This document shows positions 34,237-42,786 of a stretch of DNA of 60,150 bases, in pieces. How positions within the stretch are numbered: position 1 is the first letter of the stretch; every line of letters begins with the position of its first letter. The notes under the pieces are model-generated. The model was not told the origin of the DNA, searched no databases, and saw only the letters and a program-made list of their open reading frames with translations. The stretch is from Deltaproteobacteria bacterium (GTDB lineage: Bacteria; Myxococcota_A; Polyangia; Polyangiales; Ga0077539). The position numbers were made by a program, and so were the translations under genes. The stretch is taken from positions 1 through 60,150 of the forward strand of contig CANJUR010000022.1 of the NCBI GenBank assembly GCA_947477565.1, read 5' to 3'.

Positions 34237-36275
34237 GGGGACGACTCCGGCCCAGTGATGTCGTGCAGCACACCATTCATTTGCTCGCGCGCCGCTGCGT
34301 CGTTGGCCGTCGTCGTGCCGTCGAGCGAACGCACGTCCGTGGTCGAGAGGCCGACCCGCGTCGCGAACGCCTCGGTGTGGAAGGCCTGCACCGCCCGCGC
34401 GGCGAACGCCTCGGAGGACTCCTCGCGCGCCCGTGTCGCCTCTGCACAGGTCAACTGCGTCGCAAGCGGCGAGCGGAGGCAGAGGCGCAGCGCGGCTTCT
34501 GTTCCAGTGACAAGAACCTCGAATCCACGGTCGTCTGAGCGCAGCCGCGGCGAGCGACCAAGCAAGGCCCCAACGCGCTCCACCGCCGCACCGTTGCCCG
34601 CCGCCCGAACGTGCGCAGGCAGCGCCAGCCCCATGCGCCGAAGGGTGCCCGCATCCTTCTGCATCGCCCGCTCGTAGTACCCATACGATGCCGCGTCGCG
34701 GCCCAGCGCGTGCGCCGCTTCCGCCGCCACCGCTGCCACCCTCGCCTGCAGCAGCACCTCCGCCGACGGAAGCGCCGCGAGCGACCGCTCGGCCAGCGAG
34801 AGGGCCTGTGCCTCGTCGCCCTGCGCCAGCCGCAACTCCGCCTCCAGCGCGTCGTGCAGCGGGCGAATCGAAGGAAACGCCGCCTCCTCCCGTCGCGCGT
34901 CCCGCAGCGCTACGGCCACCACGCCAGGCCCGAGCACGCGCACGAGGTCGCCCACCAACCACGTCGGCACAGGCTCGATGCCGCGACGCACGTACATGCG
35001 CAGTGTCGCGTCGAGGCGAAGTTCATCGGTCAGAGCGTTGGTGACTCGCTCGTCGTCGGGCCAGGCGCGGGCCCGCGTCACAAGGCTCCCGGCGCTGCCG
35101 CTTACCCGTCCCGTAAAACCCGAGGCGCTCGCCTGCTCGGCCTCAAGCTCGGACTGCAACGTCCGCAGCGCGCGCCGCAGGAGAGCGTGCGCACCAAGGG
35201 CCTGCTCCTGATCGCTGGCGACAAGGCCTCGGCGGTCCGGACGCTCAATCGCGCGGTCGATGAAGCGCAATCCAGCGGTCCCCTCGCCCGCCACCAACAG
35301 CACGGTGGCCACGGCGACGTCGGTCTCGGCGCGATCCTGGTCGCGCAGGTTGGCGGGCTGCCGGACACGCCAGCGCTGCATCTCGCGGAGCGAGTCCACA
35401 GCCTGCACCGTGCGGCCCGTGTCGAGGTAGAGCCGCGCAAGCAGGCGCCACGGGTTGGCAGTCGTGAACTCAAGGCGATGCGTCCCTTCGATGAGCATCC
35501 GCTCGGCCTCATCGAAACGGAGCACCGCGAGGGCGCCGAGGGCCGCGTTGTACGCGTGAACGGTGACGTGAGGCGACGTCGCGGGGTTGGTATCGGTGCT
35601 TCCCTGAGCGCGTCGAACGGCACTCTGGAAGGCGTCGAGGCAAGCCTGATACTGGGGCTGACGCGCACGCGCCGCACCCTCGACGGCGCAGAGTGCGTTG
35701 CGTCCGAGCGACTGCTGCCAGGGGTCGCTCGTCCGCACGGCACGCTGCGCAAAATCCCGAGCTTCGTTGAGGCGATTGAGGTGCACGAGCGGCCATGCGT
35801 GCTCGGCCAGCAGGTCGGGATCGTAGAGAAAATCGTGAAACTCCAGAACGTGGAGTTGGTACTCGTACTCCTCCATTTCGCCCGCCAGCGCCTGCGTCGC
35901 GAAGAGAATGTCCCGGTGGATCTGCCACGGAGCGCCCGCCACGCGCGTGCTGCCATAGCGCGTCTCGTAAACCTCGCGGGCATGACCGAGGTGAAACATC
36001 GCCCGCGAGAGCGATCCCTCCGCCTCGCGCAGCACGCAGCCCAGCACGTAGTTGCCGACGATGGAGTCCGGATCTACCCGCAGCACCGACTCTGCCTTCG
36101 CGCGGGCGGTGACGAGATGATTGTCGTTGTAGAGCCGCAGCGCCTCCTGCTCCAGGGTGGAGGCCTGCGCGGGCGCCTGTTGCGCCATGCTGGCGCGGCC
36201 GCCGGACAACGCCAGCGCTCCGGACAGGAGCAGCCAGAGCCCCCGTCGCAGCCGTCGTCCGCGGGGGAGCGTCAT
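34233..36275 (-). CDS. Exported TPR-like helical repeat protein, 680 aa
   Basis: The protein starts at the ATG at 36275, overlapping the MoxR stop by ATGA. A signal peptide (LWLLLSGALALSGGRASMAQQ) is followed by many TPR-like helical pairs, such as ALRLYNDNHLVTARAKAESVL, YVLGCVLREAEGSLSRAMF and LSLAERSLAALPSAEVLLQ. The pattern suggests a periplasmic scaffold with about 10 to 12 repeats. The final 60 residues carry a compact domain with CLRSPLATQLTCAEATRA. It lies between MoxR and paralogue A; similar TPR proteins are common partners in MoxR operons. Specific partner unknown. Confidence 0.85.
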   Translation of the reverse strand: MTLPRGRRLRRGLWLLLSGALALSGGRASMAQQAPAQASTLEQEALRLYNDNHLVTARAKAESVLRVDPDSIVGNYVLGCVLREAEGSLSRAMFHLGHAREVYETRYGSTRVAGAPWQIHRDILFATQALAGEMEEYEYQLHVLEFHDFLYDPDLLAEHAWPLVHLNRLNEARDFAQRAVRTSDPWQQSLGRNALCAVEGAARARQPQYQACLDAFQSAVRRAQGSTDTNPATSPHVTVHAYNAALGALAVLRFDEAERMLIEGTHRLEFTTANPWRLLARLYLDTGRTVQAVDSLREMQRWRVRQPANLRDQDRAETDVAVATVLLVAGEGTAGLRFIDRAIERPDRRGLVASDQEQALGAHALLRRALRTLQSELEAEQASASGFTGRVSGSAGSLVTRARAWPDDERVTNALTDELRLDATLRMYVRRGIEPVPTWLVGDLVRVLGPGVVAVALRDARREEAAFPSIRPLHDALEAELRLAQGDEAQALSLAERSLAALPSAEVLLQARVAAVAAEAAHALGRDAASYGYYERAMQKDAGTLRRMGLALPAHVRAAGNGAAVERVGALLGRSPRLRSDDRGFEVLVTGTEAALRLCLRSPLATQLTCAEATRAREESSEAFAARAVQAFHTEAFATRVGLSTTDVRSLDGTTTANDAAAREQMNGVLHDITGPESSP

Positions 36276-37309
36276 CGCCGCATCGTGCTCCGGGCGAGAC
36301 GTTCGAGCGGCTCGGAGAGGCACTCGCGCAGTACGGATTCGACGTTGTCAGTGCCCGGCGCAAGCTCAAGACGATGGCCGAAGATGAACGGAGAGAGCCC
36401 CTCGACGTCCTCCGCGTTTACGTAGTCACGTATGCGGGTGAGTGCGCGCGCCTGCAGCGCCGGGATCATCAGTACGAGCGAGCGGGTAGACGCCCCCTGG
36501 AGGATGCGAGGGTCCGAGCGGGTGCGGCCGGCGATGTCTACGAGGCACTCGCGCACCTCCGGGGCGACGTGGATCTGGTTCTCAACCACCGCGCGGGCAT
36601 CGACGATCTCCGTGCGGGTGACTCGTGGGAGTTCGCTTCCGGCGCCGGCGCGACGGGCCTTGAAGCTCGCGAGCACCTCAAGCTCCGCCTCGCGATTGAT
36701 GTGGTGCATTTTCACCTTGAAGAGAAACCGGTCGAGTTGCGCGGATGGGAGGGGAAACGTGCCCGCGAGGTCGAGGGGGTTCTGCGTCGCGACGACGAAG
36801 AAAAGTTCGTCGAGCTTGCGAGTGCGGTTGTCGATGGTGGTCTGCTTCTCGGCCATCGCCTCGAGCATCGCGGACTGCACCTTCGGGGAGGTGCGGTTGA
36901 TCTCGTCGGCCAGAACCACGTGCGCGAAAATCGGCCCCGCGCGGAAGAAGAACTTGTTGGTGTTGGGGTCGAAAATTGTCGTCCCGGTCACGTCGCTCGG
37001 CAGCAGGTCGGGCGTGAACTGGATGCGCCGGAACGTCGAGATATCGTCGTCGGGCTTGTCGTCGATGATGCAGTCGCCGAGAGCCTTGGCGAGCGTCGTC
37101 TTTCCCGACCCCGGGTAGTCCTCGAGCAGCATGTGGCCGTCCGCAAGGAGGGCGATGACGAGCAGCTCGATCACTTCGTCGCGCCCACGAACGGCCGCCT
37201 GCAGCCGACTCCGCAGGCGCTGCACCACGCTGTAAGCGCCGTTGAGATCAGTGATGGCGGGCGCCGGCGTGTGCGTGACGTGCTCGCTCTGAATGAAATC
37301 GCTGTCCAT
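36272..37309 (-). CDS. MoxR-family AAA+ ATPase
   Basis: This 345-aa protein is a typical MoxR ATPase. It has the Walker A motif (EDYPGSGKTTLAKAL), Walker B (VVLADEINRTSPKVQSAMLEAMAE), the sensor 1 segment (FFVVATQNPLDLAGTFPLP) and an arginine finger region (SAQLDRFLF). MoxR proteins act as chaperones in assembly or activation of protein complexes and are often paired with DUF58 and transglutaminase genes, as here. It starts 23 nt after the transglutaminase-like gene and couples by ATGA to the TPR gene. Confidence 0.95.
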   Translation of the reverse strand: MDSDFIQSEHVTHTPAPAITDLNGAYSVVQRLRSRLQAAVRGRDEVIELLVIALLADGHMLLEDYPGSGKTTLAKALGDCIIDDKPDDDISTFRRIQFTPDLLPSDVTGTTIFDPNTNKFFFRAGPIFAHVVLADEINRTSPKVQSAMLEAMAEKQTTIDNRTRKLDELFFVVATQNPLDLAGTFPLPSAQLDRFLFKVKMHHINREAELEVLASFKARRAGAGSELPRVTRTEIVDARAVVENQIHVAPEVRECLVDIAGRTRSDPRILQGASTRSLVLMIPALQARALTRIRDYVNAEDVEGLSPFIFGHRLELAPGTDNVESVLRECLSEPLERLARSTMRR

Positions 37310-37332
37310 AAGGTCTGTTTAGTCTCCTGTGT

Positions 37333-39780
37333 TCATCGTGCGTCGAGCCACGACGCCGGGTTGAGCAAACCTAGCGCCCGACGCCAACGCTTCGTCCCCG
37401 TGCGCAGTTCGCGGCGCAGCGCGCGCAGCCCTTCTTGCCACTGTTTCCGCGATAACGCTGCGGTTCCCGGACCCAGCCGAGCCGGGTCGCCGAGCCGAGC
37501 CGCGAGGTGCATCTCTGTCAGCTTCGTAAACGTCGGAGCCACCGCCGCGACGCGTGTAGCGAAACGTTCGCGAGGCTCGCCGTACTCGCGCGCGAGGCCC
37601 GCCTCGGCCAGGACGTCGAGCGCCTTTCGGTAGCCCACCCGAGGCAGAACGCGCGCAGTCGAAAGCACCACGCGAGCCCTGCGCCAGAACTTGACCAGGT
37701 AAAGCGACGCGAGCGCGACACCGAGCAGCCCGAGAACGCCATATCCAAAGTCCCGGCCATAATGGTGCTGCGGCGGACGATCGCGCGGTCGTGGCTGCTC
37801 CGGATCGGCCGGCTGCTGCCGCGCCATCTCACCAAGGATGCGCTGAAGGTCTTCATCAGTACCCTGCCCCGGAGGGTCGAGATTGCGTTCCGCAGCGATG
37901 TCCAGGACGATCCAACCATACCCGGTCACGTAAAGCTCGGGCCACGCGTGGGCGTCGCCACCGCGCAGGAGAATGGTCGATCCGCCGCGACGGTTGCTCT
38001 CGTCGGAGTGGTATCCCGCGCTGATGCGCGAAGGGATCCCCAGCGAGCGCCAAAGAAACACTGCGCTGTGCGCGAAATGCACGCAGTACCCGGTGCGGTT
38101 GCCGAAGAGGAAATCCGAGGTCGGATCGGGCACTCCCGCGTGCCGAGAGCGCGTCGAATAGATCAACTCATGATCGAGGTAGAGCTTGATCGCGAGGGCC
38201 TGCGCGAACGGATCGCTTCGCAGCCGCGGCGGCAATCGCTGGTTGACGATGCGCTGCGCGAGCTCGTGGTACCGAGGGTCTATCGGCGGCTGCGTGTAGT
38301 AGGTGCGCACCTCCGGGGTCCACCGAGGGTCGCCTGCTCCCTGCCCTGTGAGCCGCCGATACTCGATGCTCTGCGCCAGAGATTCGAAGCGCCACGCACG
38401 CAGAAAGCGCTGCGGATTGGGATTGGCCGCAGGGAGGTACCGCACCGGCGACTCCAACGCGAATGGGTATGTGTGCTGGGCGAGCACTGCGATGAGCCCG
38501 TGCACCCGGGCGCGCCCGTTCGGCGTGACCTGATCGCGAACGCGCAGCTCCATCGCAGGGAAGTCATCGACCACGTCGCCATCGACGTCGGTGCGAGTGG
38601 TGCGCACCAGACGGGCGCCGCCAAACTGACTCCAGACCTCCTGGCGGAAGTAGTACGCACCGGACGGCGGCGAGTAGTCGTCGTCCAGAATGACCACCGC
38701 CATCGGCGTCGGGGAGTTGCTCGGCGATTGGTCATCGTCGAGGCGCTCGCTCGCCGACGGGGGTGTCGGCCGACCTCCGTCGTGCGCCCCGGAGCCACCG
38801 CCGCCATCGATGTCGATGAGGTTGGGCATCGGTACGTCGCCCGCGTCCGCCCCCGCGCCGCTCGCTCCGCCGTCGCCGCCGTCGCTCGCACCGCCCGAGG
38901 AGCCGCCGTCGCTCGCGTCGCCGCCCGCGCTCGATCCACCATCTCCGGCGTCGCCGCCGCCGCGGTTGCCGCCCGCATCGCCCGCGTCGGGACCGCCCCC
39001 GCCCCCGCCCCCGTCGGGACCGCGGTTGGGCCCATGACCGCCGCCCGCGTCAGGCGTCGGCCTCGGGGCCTGCCCCATTCCTGCGTCGGTGAGGCCCAAT
39101 TCGCTCATCGACTGCGGCATCGGGGCGCCGACCACCTGGATGACTCCAACCGCCGATAGCGCCAGGAGAACCAGCAACACCAGCGACGAGAGGGCCCTTC
39201 CGCTCCGCGTCTCTGCCACCAGGAGCAGCGCCAGCAAGGTGACCGCGGCACCGCCGATGGCCAACAGCGCCTGCGCGGGATCGATGCCCTGCTGCCACGC
39301 CCAGTCGGAGAGCCAAAGCGGTCGCGCGATGACCCCTTCGCGGTGCGAGGCGAAGACGGAAGTGAACGCCACCGTGACCAGCCCCAACTCCAGCGCCATC
39401 GCCGAAGGACGGCGCACCGCGAGTAACCGCAGCCCCGCGACGGTGGAGAAAGAGAGAGATCCAAAGCGAAGCACGCTCGCCGTGACCAGCGCGTTTGCCG
39501 GGCCGACCGCCGCAGCCAGTGCCTCGGTGCCGACGGACAGCGCGGCGACACGCCATAATACAATGGCAAGTAAGGTGAGGCCGCCAAGCCCGACCGCCGG
39601 GCGCACCCGGGAGCGTCCCAGCAACTCCCCCACAGCGACGCCGAGGATGGCGCCCAGCATCGCCGCTGCGAGGGCCTCCCCGAGGGCCACGCCCCAACTC
39701 AAGGAGAAGGCCGCGAGCGCCATCGCGAGGGCGCGCAGCGGGTGACGCCATCCGGCGAGCGCGCGACGAAGGAGGCTCAC
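37333..39780 (-). CDS. Transglutaminase-like membrane protein (TgpA-like)
   Basis: This 815-aa protein has an N-terminal membrane part of about six helices (residues 15-220), a low-complexity Gly/Asp/Ala linker (about 243-345), then a periplasmic transglutaminase core. The Cys-His-Asp site is recognisable as TGYCVHFAHSAVFLWR (Cys566), GDAHAWPELYV (His611) and GWIVLDIAAE (Asp627). Another membrane helix at about 681-699 precedes a cytosolic tail. This matches the DUF3488/TgpA family. The start is a GTG overlapping the DUF58 stop (GTGA). The linker is an unusually long run of Gly, Asp and Ala. Confidence 0.92.
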   Translation of the reverse strand: MSLLRRALAGWRHPLRALAMALAAFSLSWGVALGEALAAAMLGAILGVAVGELLGRSRVRPAVGLGGLTLLAIVLWRVAALSVGTEALAAAVGPANALVTASVLRFGSLSFSTVAGLRLLAVRRPSAMALELGLVTVAFTSVFASHREGVIARPLWLSDWAWQQGIDPAQALLAIGGAAVTLLALLLVAETRSGRALSSLVLLVLLALSAVGVIQVVGAPMPQSMSELGLTDAGMGQAPRPTPDAGGGHGPNRGPDGGGGGGGPDAGDAGGNRGGGDAGDGGSSAGGDASDGGSSGGASDGGDGGASGAGADAGDVPMPNLIDIDGGGGSGAHDGGRPTPPSASERLDDDQSPSNSPTPMAVVILDDDYSPPSGAYYFRQEVWSQFGGARLVRTTRTDVDGDVVDDFPAMELRVRDQVTPNGRARVHGLIAVLAQHTYPFALESPVRYLPAANPNPQRFLRAWRFESLAQSIEYRRLTGQGAGDPRWTPEVRTYYTQPPIDPRYHELAQRIVNQRLPPRLRSDPFAQALAIKLYLDHELIYSTRSRHAGVPDPTSDFLFGNRTGYCVHFAHSAVFLWRSLGIPSRISAGYHSDESNRRGGSTILLRGGDAHAWPELYVTGYGWIVLDIAAERNLDPPGQGTDEDLQRILGEMARQQPADPEQPRPRDRPPQHHYGRDFGYGVLGLLGVALASLYLVKFWRRARVVLSTARVLPRVGYRKALDVLAEAGLAREYGEPRERFATRVAAVAPTFTKLTEMHLAARLGDPARLGPGTAALSRKQWQEGLRALRRELRTGTKRWRRALGLLNPASWLDAR

Positions 39781-41120
39781 GCGGCCTCGAGCGAGCGGTG
39801 GTGGCCGCCGGGGTACACGCGGCCGCTTACGCGGTCGATCAGGGTGACCGGCGCACGGGTGGTTGCCAGCGCCCGCAGCACCGCGGCGACGTCAGCACCG
39901 GGCGCCGGCGTGACCGGGCCAGGAGCGGGATCAGGACGCATCTGGAGCGCAAGGCGCGACCACCATGTGGTCTTGACGATGGGCACGATGCCGTCGGTGC
40001 ACACGACAAACTCCACAGGCGAATGCATCTGGTTGGGGGCGGTCTTCGCACGGACGGTCGCGATCACCCGGTCGAGCCACGGGCCTGGGCGTCCCGGGAC
40101 GAAGACCACAGCGCGGGCCAGACCGCCGGGGGTGGCCCGGGCGAGAAAATCGGCGAGGCCCGCGCCGCCCAGTTCGGTCGGCGTGGACGCGGAGCGGGCC
40201 AGCACCTCGAGGGCCTGCACTGCAGACTTCGCGTAGGTGTCGTTTCCATCGGCGCCGAGCACCCATTCGGCCCCGAGCGCGCCGGTGTCTACGGCTACTC
40301 GCGCGGCCCCGGCGGCAGACTCGTCGCCGACGCCCGTCACAAGGTACGCCACGGTCTGACGGGTTGGTGCGATCGCCTTCTCGGGGGTGCGCACCACGAG
40401 TTGGCGCGAGCGAGCGAAGACCTTCCAGAGCACGAACTTGATCGGGTCACCGGGGGCGTAGTGGCGAATATCGACCCGCTCGCCATCGGGCGGGCCTGCG
40501 GGGCTGGAGATCTCGTCGCCACCGGCGATGGAACGCACCACCCGCATCTGCCGGAGCGCGCCCATCGAGGGGACGAAACGGACGACGCGCTGCTGCCGCA
40601 GGGTGAAGGTCAGTCGGGTGAGACCGAAGGAGTCACTCACCTCGACGCGGCGGACGATGTTCTCGTGCAACCCCCGACGCATCGGCGTGACCTCCTCGTG
40701 CAGTCGCCGCTTGAGCGGAACCAAACGGACCGATGCCTCGGGGGCTTCCCAGTTCCAGCGGACGCGCACGAACGGGACAAACCATAGATTCGACATGGAG
40801 AAGCCGGTGCGTGCAGGGTAGCCGCACTCCAGGCGAAGAGCTTCGTCAGCGCGCGCGCCCCGCCCCTGGTAGCAAAGCACCAGCGCAGTCAGGGCGGTAC
40901 TGAGCATCGCGGCTACGCCCAGCGCCAGACCAACCGCGCCTACCACGAGCAGCAGCAGGTCGATGTGGCGGATTCCGTAGCGGACCAGCGACCACCCACA
41001 GCCAGCGACCACCAGCAGACCGAGCCCCGTGAACGGAAATGTATCAATCGCTCGCCCCGCAAGCGCGGAGGCGCGACGGAGTGCTGGGGTCACGGCTCGT
41101 CGGAGGGTCACGGGAGACAT
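39777..41120 (-). CDS. DUF58-domain membrane protein
   Basis: This 447-aa protein has two N-terminal membrane helices (about 30-75) and a cytosolic DUF58 domain with the signature RHYAPGDPIKFVLWKVFARS then QLVVRTPE; a von Willebrand A-like fold follows. DUF58 proteins accompany MoxR ATPases and TgpA-like transglutaminases in many bacteria and may be their client. It is the first gene of the eight-gene minus-strand operon and starts at the ATG at 41120. The upstream 116 bp would hold the operon promoter, but I see no strong sigma70 match. Confidence 0.9.
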   Translation of the reverse strand: MSPVTLRRAVTPALRRASALAGRAIDTFPFTGLGLLVVAGCGWSLVRYGIRHIDLLLLVVGAVGLALGVAAMLSTALTALVLCYQGRGARADEALRLECGYPARTGFSMSNLWFVPFVRVRWNWEAPEASVRLVPLKRRLHEEVTPMRRGLHENIVRRVEVSDSFGLTRLTFTLRQQRVVRFVPSMGALRQMRVVRSIAGGDEISSPAGPPDGERVDIRHYAPGDPIKFVLWKVFARSRQLVVRTPEKAIAPTRQTVAYLVTGVGDESAAGAARVAVDTGALGAEWVLGADGNDTYAKSAVQALEVLARSASTPTELGGAGLADFLARATPGGLARAVVFVPGRPGPWLDRVIATVRAKTAPNQMHSPVEFVVCTDGIVPIVKTTWWSRLALQMRPDPAPGPVTPAPGADVAAVLRALATTRAPVTLIDRVSGRVYPGGHHRSLEAA

Positions 41121-41236
41121 CTGGTCAACGGCGGCTCAGTCCAACAACCGTGGTTTTGCAAGCATGGCACAGCGTAACCCTCTCCTCGGTGATGTTGATC
41201 CCGCTTCGCTGTCAGTGCCCGCGACGGCGTAGCGAT

Positions 41237-41833
41237 TCACTCAAGCGTCGCGAATGCGCTGCGCCAATTGGACGACTCGGAGGCGCGCAATGCGATCACC
41301 GCGCCGTGTGCAAGGGCGCCCGCCAGTGTCGCATCGAACTGCGACACCGCCATGATCGGGACGATCCCCAGCACGGCGTGGGCGCGGAGCGATTTGAGGA
41401 TTGCCAGTGGGTTGAGCCCCAGGAGGTCGAGATCAACCACGATGGCCGCGGGCGGGTGGAGCCCGACCGTGAGAAGGTCGTCGTAGAGGCCACGGTGCGG
41501 CACCAACTTCCAAAGCGGCGGGAGGATGTCGCCGAAGCGACGGTGAACCTCGGCGTGTTCGGTGAGCACGACCAGAGCGCGGGGCTCGGCCGGAGCGGCG
41601 TGGGACAGGGTGAGCGAGATGCCCCGGGACAAAAGAAACGCCGCCGCATCCGACAGCGCGATGCGGACGCTACGGCCCACGGTCCGCGAGGCCTTGATCT
41701 CGCCGCGACGCACGGCCTGAAGCACCGTCGTCTTGTGCAACCCGGCGAGGCGCGCCACCTCCCCGGCGTGGAGGAGTTTCGGGATTCCAACCACGGCCGC
41801 GGGAGCAGCCACGGGTGCCCGATTCTTCAGCAT
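41237..41833 (-). CDS. HTH plus degenerate receiver-domain protein, 198 aa
   Basis: I start this at the ATG at 41833 (MLKNRAPVAAP). The ORF continues upstream but that part looks non-coding. An excisionase/MerR-like helix-turn-helix is at residues 17-72 (KLLHAGEVARLAGLHKTTVL, VRRGEIKASRTVGRSVRIAL). Residues 85-195 look like a receiver domain: ALVVLTEHAE as strand 1, IVVDLDLLGLNPLAILKSLR with a phosphoacceptor-like Asp134, then LGIVPIMAVSQFDA and GAVIALRAS. The acidic pair at the end of strand 1 is replaced (TE), and the conserved Lys of strand 5 is missing, so it is probably not phosphorylated. DNA binding with a pseudo-receiver is inferred. Confidence 0.7.
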   Translation of the reverse strand: MLKNRAPVAAPAAVVGIPKLLHAGEVARLAGLHKTTVLQAVRRGEIKASRTVGRSVRIALSDAAAFLLSRGISLTLSHAAPAEPRALVVLTEHAEVHRRFGDILPPLWKLVPHRGLYDDLLTVGLHPPAAIVVDLDLLGLNPLAILKSLRAHAVLGIVPIMAVSQFDATLAGALAHGAVIALRASESSNWRSAFATLE

Positions 41834-41938
41834 CTCGACCAGTGATAGCCCGAGGTCGGCTTTCGATGCCAACGGCCGCTCGGTCCGAGCGCCGGAAAGT
41901 TGTACGCGCGGCGCTGCCTCGCCCAGAGAAGTCAGCCC

Positions 41939-42019
41939 ATGGGAATGATCGTCGTCGCGCTTGTCATCGGCCTCGTGGCGTCGGACCTGTTCGGGTTGCT
42001 TCAGCGCGCGAGGCCGTGA
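41939..42019 (+). CDS. Possible 26-aa membrane peptide
   Basis: The ATG at 41939 opens a short frame encoding a hydrophobic peptide (MGMIVVALVIGLVASDLFGL then LQRARP and stop). One membrane helix with a basic tail is the classic shape of small bacterial membrane peptides. AGAGAAG lies upstream. It sits in the 278-bp gap between the HTH/receiver gene and the ECF sigma gene, where I see no other gene. The evidence is only shape, so chance is quite possible. Confidence 0.3.
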   Translation: MGMIVVALVIGLVASDLFGLLQRARP

Positions 42020-42111
42020 TCGATGGTTTCTTCTATCGAGGGGATGCACGACGGTGGGAATGCGGATGAATGTCCTCGGCCTGCAATGCACCAGTCGCTC
42101 GATAAACCCCG

Positions 42112-42786
42112 ATGGCGACCATGGTACCCACTCTCGCTCAGCCCATTCGCATCGTGGATCTTCGCGTGAGTCGTGACGACGACAGCACCCCCGCTTACGT
42201 CCAGCGCGCCCGGGAAGGCGATGCGCGGGCGTTCGAGGAGATCTACCGCAACCATCGGCGCGATGTAGCCCGCCTCGTCGGCCGTCTGCTGGGCCCACGT
42301 CCGGAGGTCGAAGACGTCCTGCAGGAGGTCTTCATCCAGGTGTTTCGCTCGCTGCCCAACTTTCGCGGGGAGTCTCGCTTCACCACCTGGCTGCATCGCG
42401 TCACCGTCAACGTCACCCTGATGCATCTGCGCGCCGCACGGAGCCGACCGCGCCTCGGCAACGAACTACTCAACGAACCCGCCGCTCCGGAGGGCGACTC
42501 CCCGGTGGACCAGGCCGCCCGCAACGAACGACTGCGCGCCCTCTACAAGATCCTCGACACGCTCTCGGACAAGAAGCGTGCGGTGTTTATCCTGCACGAC
42601 CTCGATGGAGTCCCCGCGGCGCAAATCGCGGCCATGGTCGACAGCCCGGTGCTGACCGTGCGCACCCGGCTCTTCTACGCACGCCGGGAGGTCTATGCCG
42701 CGATGGCCGCCGACCCGACTTTGGAATCCATCGCCCGCGACCTCGCGGCAGGCAGTCCCAGCCTGGAGATCGTGAGCCCGCGATGA
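42112..42786 (+). CDS. ECF-type RNA polymerase sigma factor
   Basis: This 224-aa protein has sigma region 2 (ARAFEEIYRNHRRDVARLVG, EDVLQEVFIQVFRSLPNFRG, RFTTWLHRVTVNVTLMHLR) and region 4 (LDTLSDKKRAVFILHDLDGV, AAQIAAMVDSPVLTVRTRLF). It directs RNA polymerase to a specific promoter set, normally held off by an anti-sigma factor, which here is the next gene, coupled by ATGA. It may also start at the ATG at 42121. Its target signal is unknown. Confidence 0.95.
   Translation: MATMVPTLAQPIRIVDLRVSRDDDSTPAYVQRAREGDARAFEEIYRNHRRDVARLVGRLLGPRPEVEDVLQEVFIQVFRSLPNFRGESRFTTWLHRVTVNVTLMHLRAARSRPRLGNELLNEPAAPEGDSPVDQAARNERLRALYKILDTLSDKKRAVFILHDLDGVPAAQIAAMVDSPVLTVRTRLFYARREVYAAMAADPTLESIARDLAAGSPSLEIVSPR

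Noticed and set aside
34611..37633. Long plus-strand frames of 400-600 residues under the TPR and MoxR genes
   Set aside because: The opposite strand carries MoxR and TPR with clear motifs; the plus frames are Arg/His/Leu-rich shadows.
41165..41233. A 22-codon plus-strand frame starting MAQRNPLLGDVDP
   Set aside because: It ends in a stop just before the HTH/receiver gene end, has no ribosome binding site and lies in the likely promoter region of the DUF58 operon.
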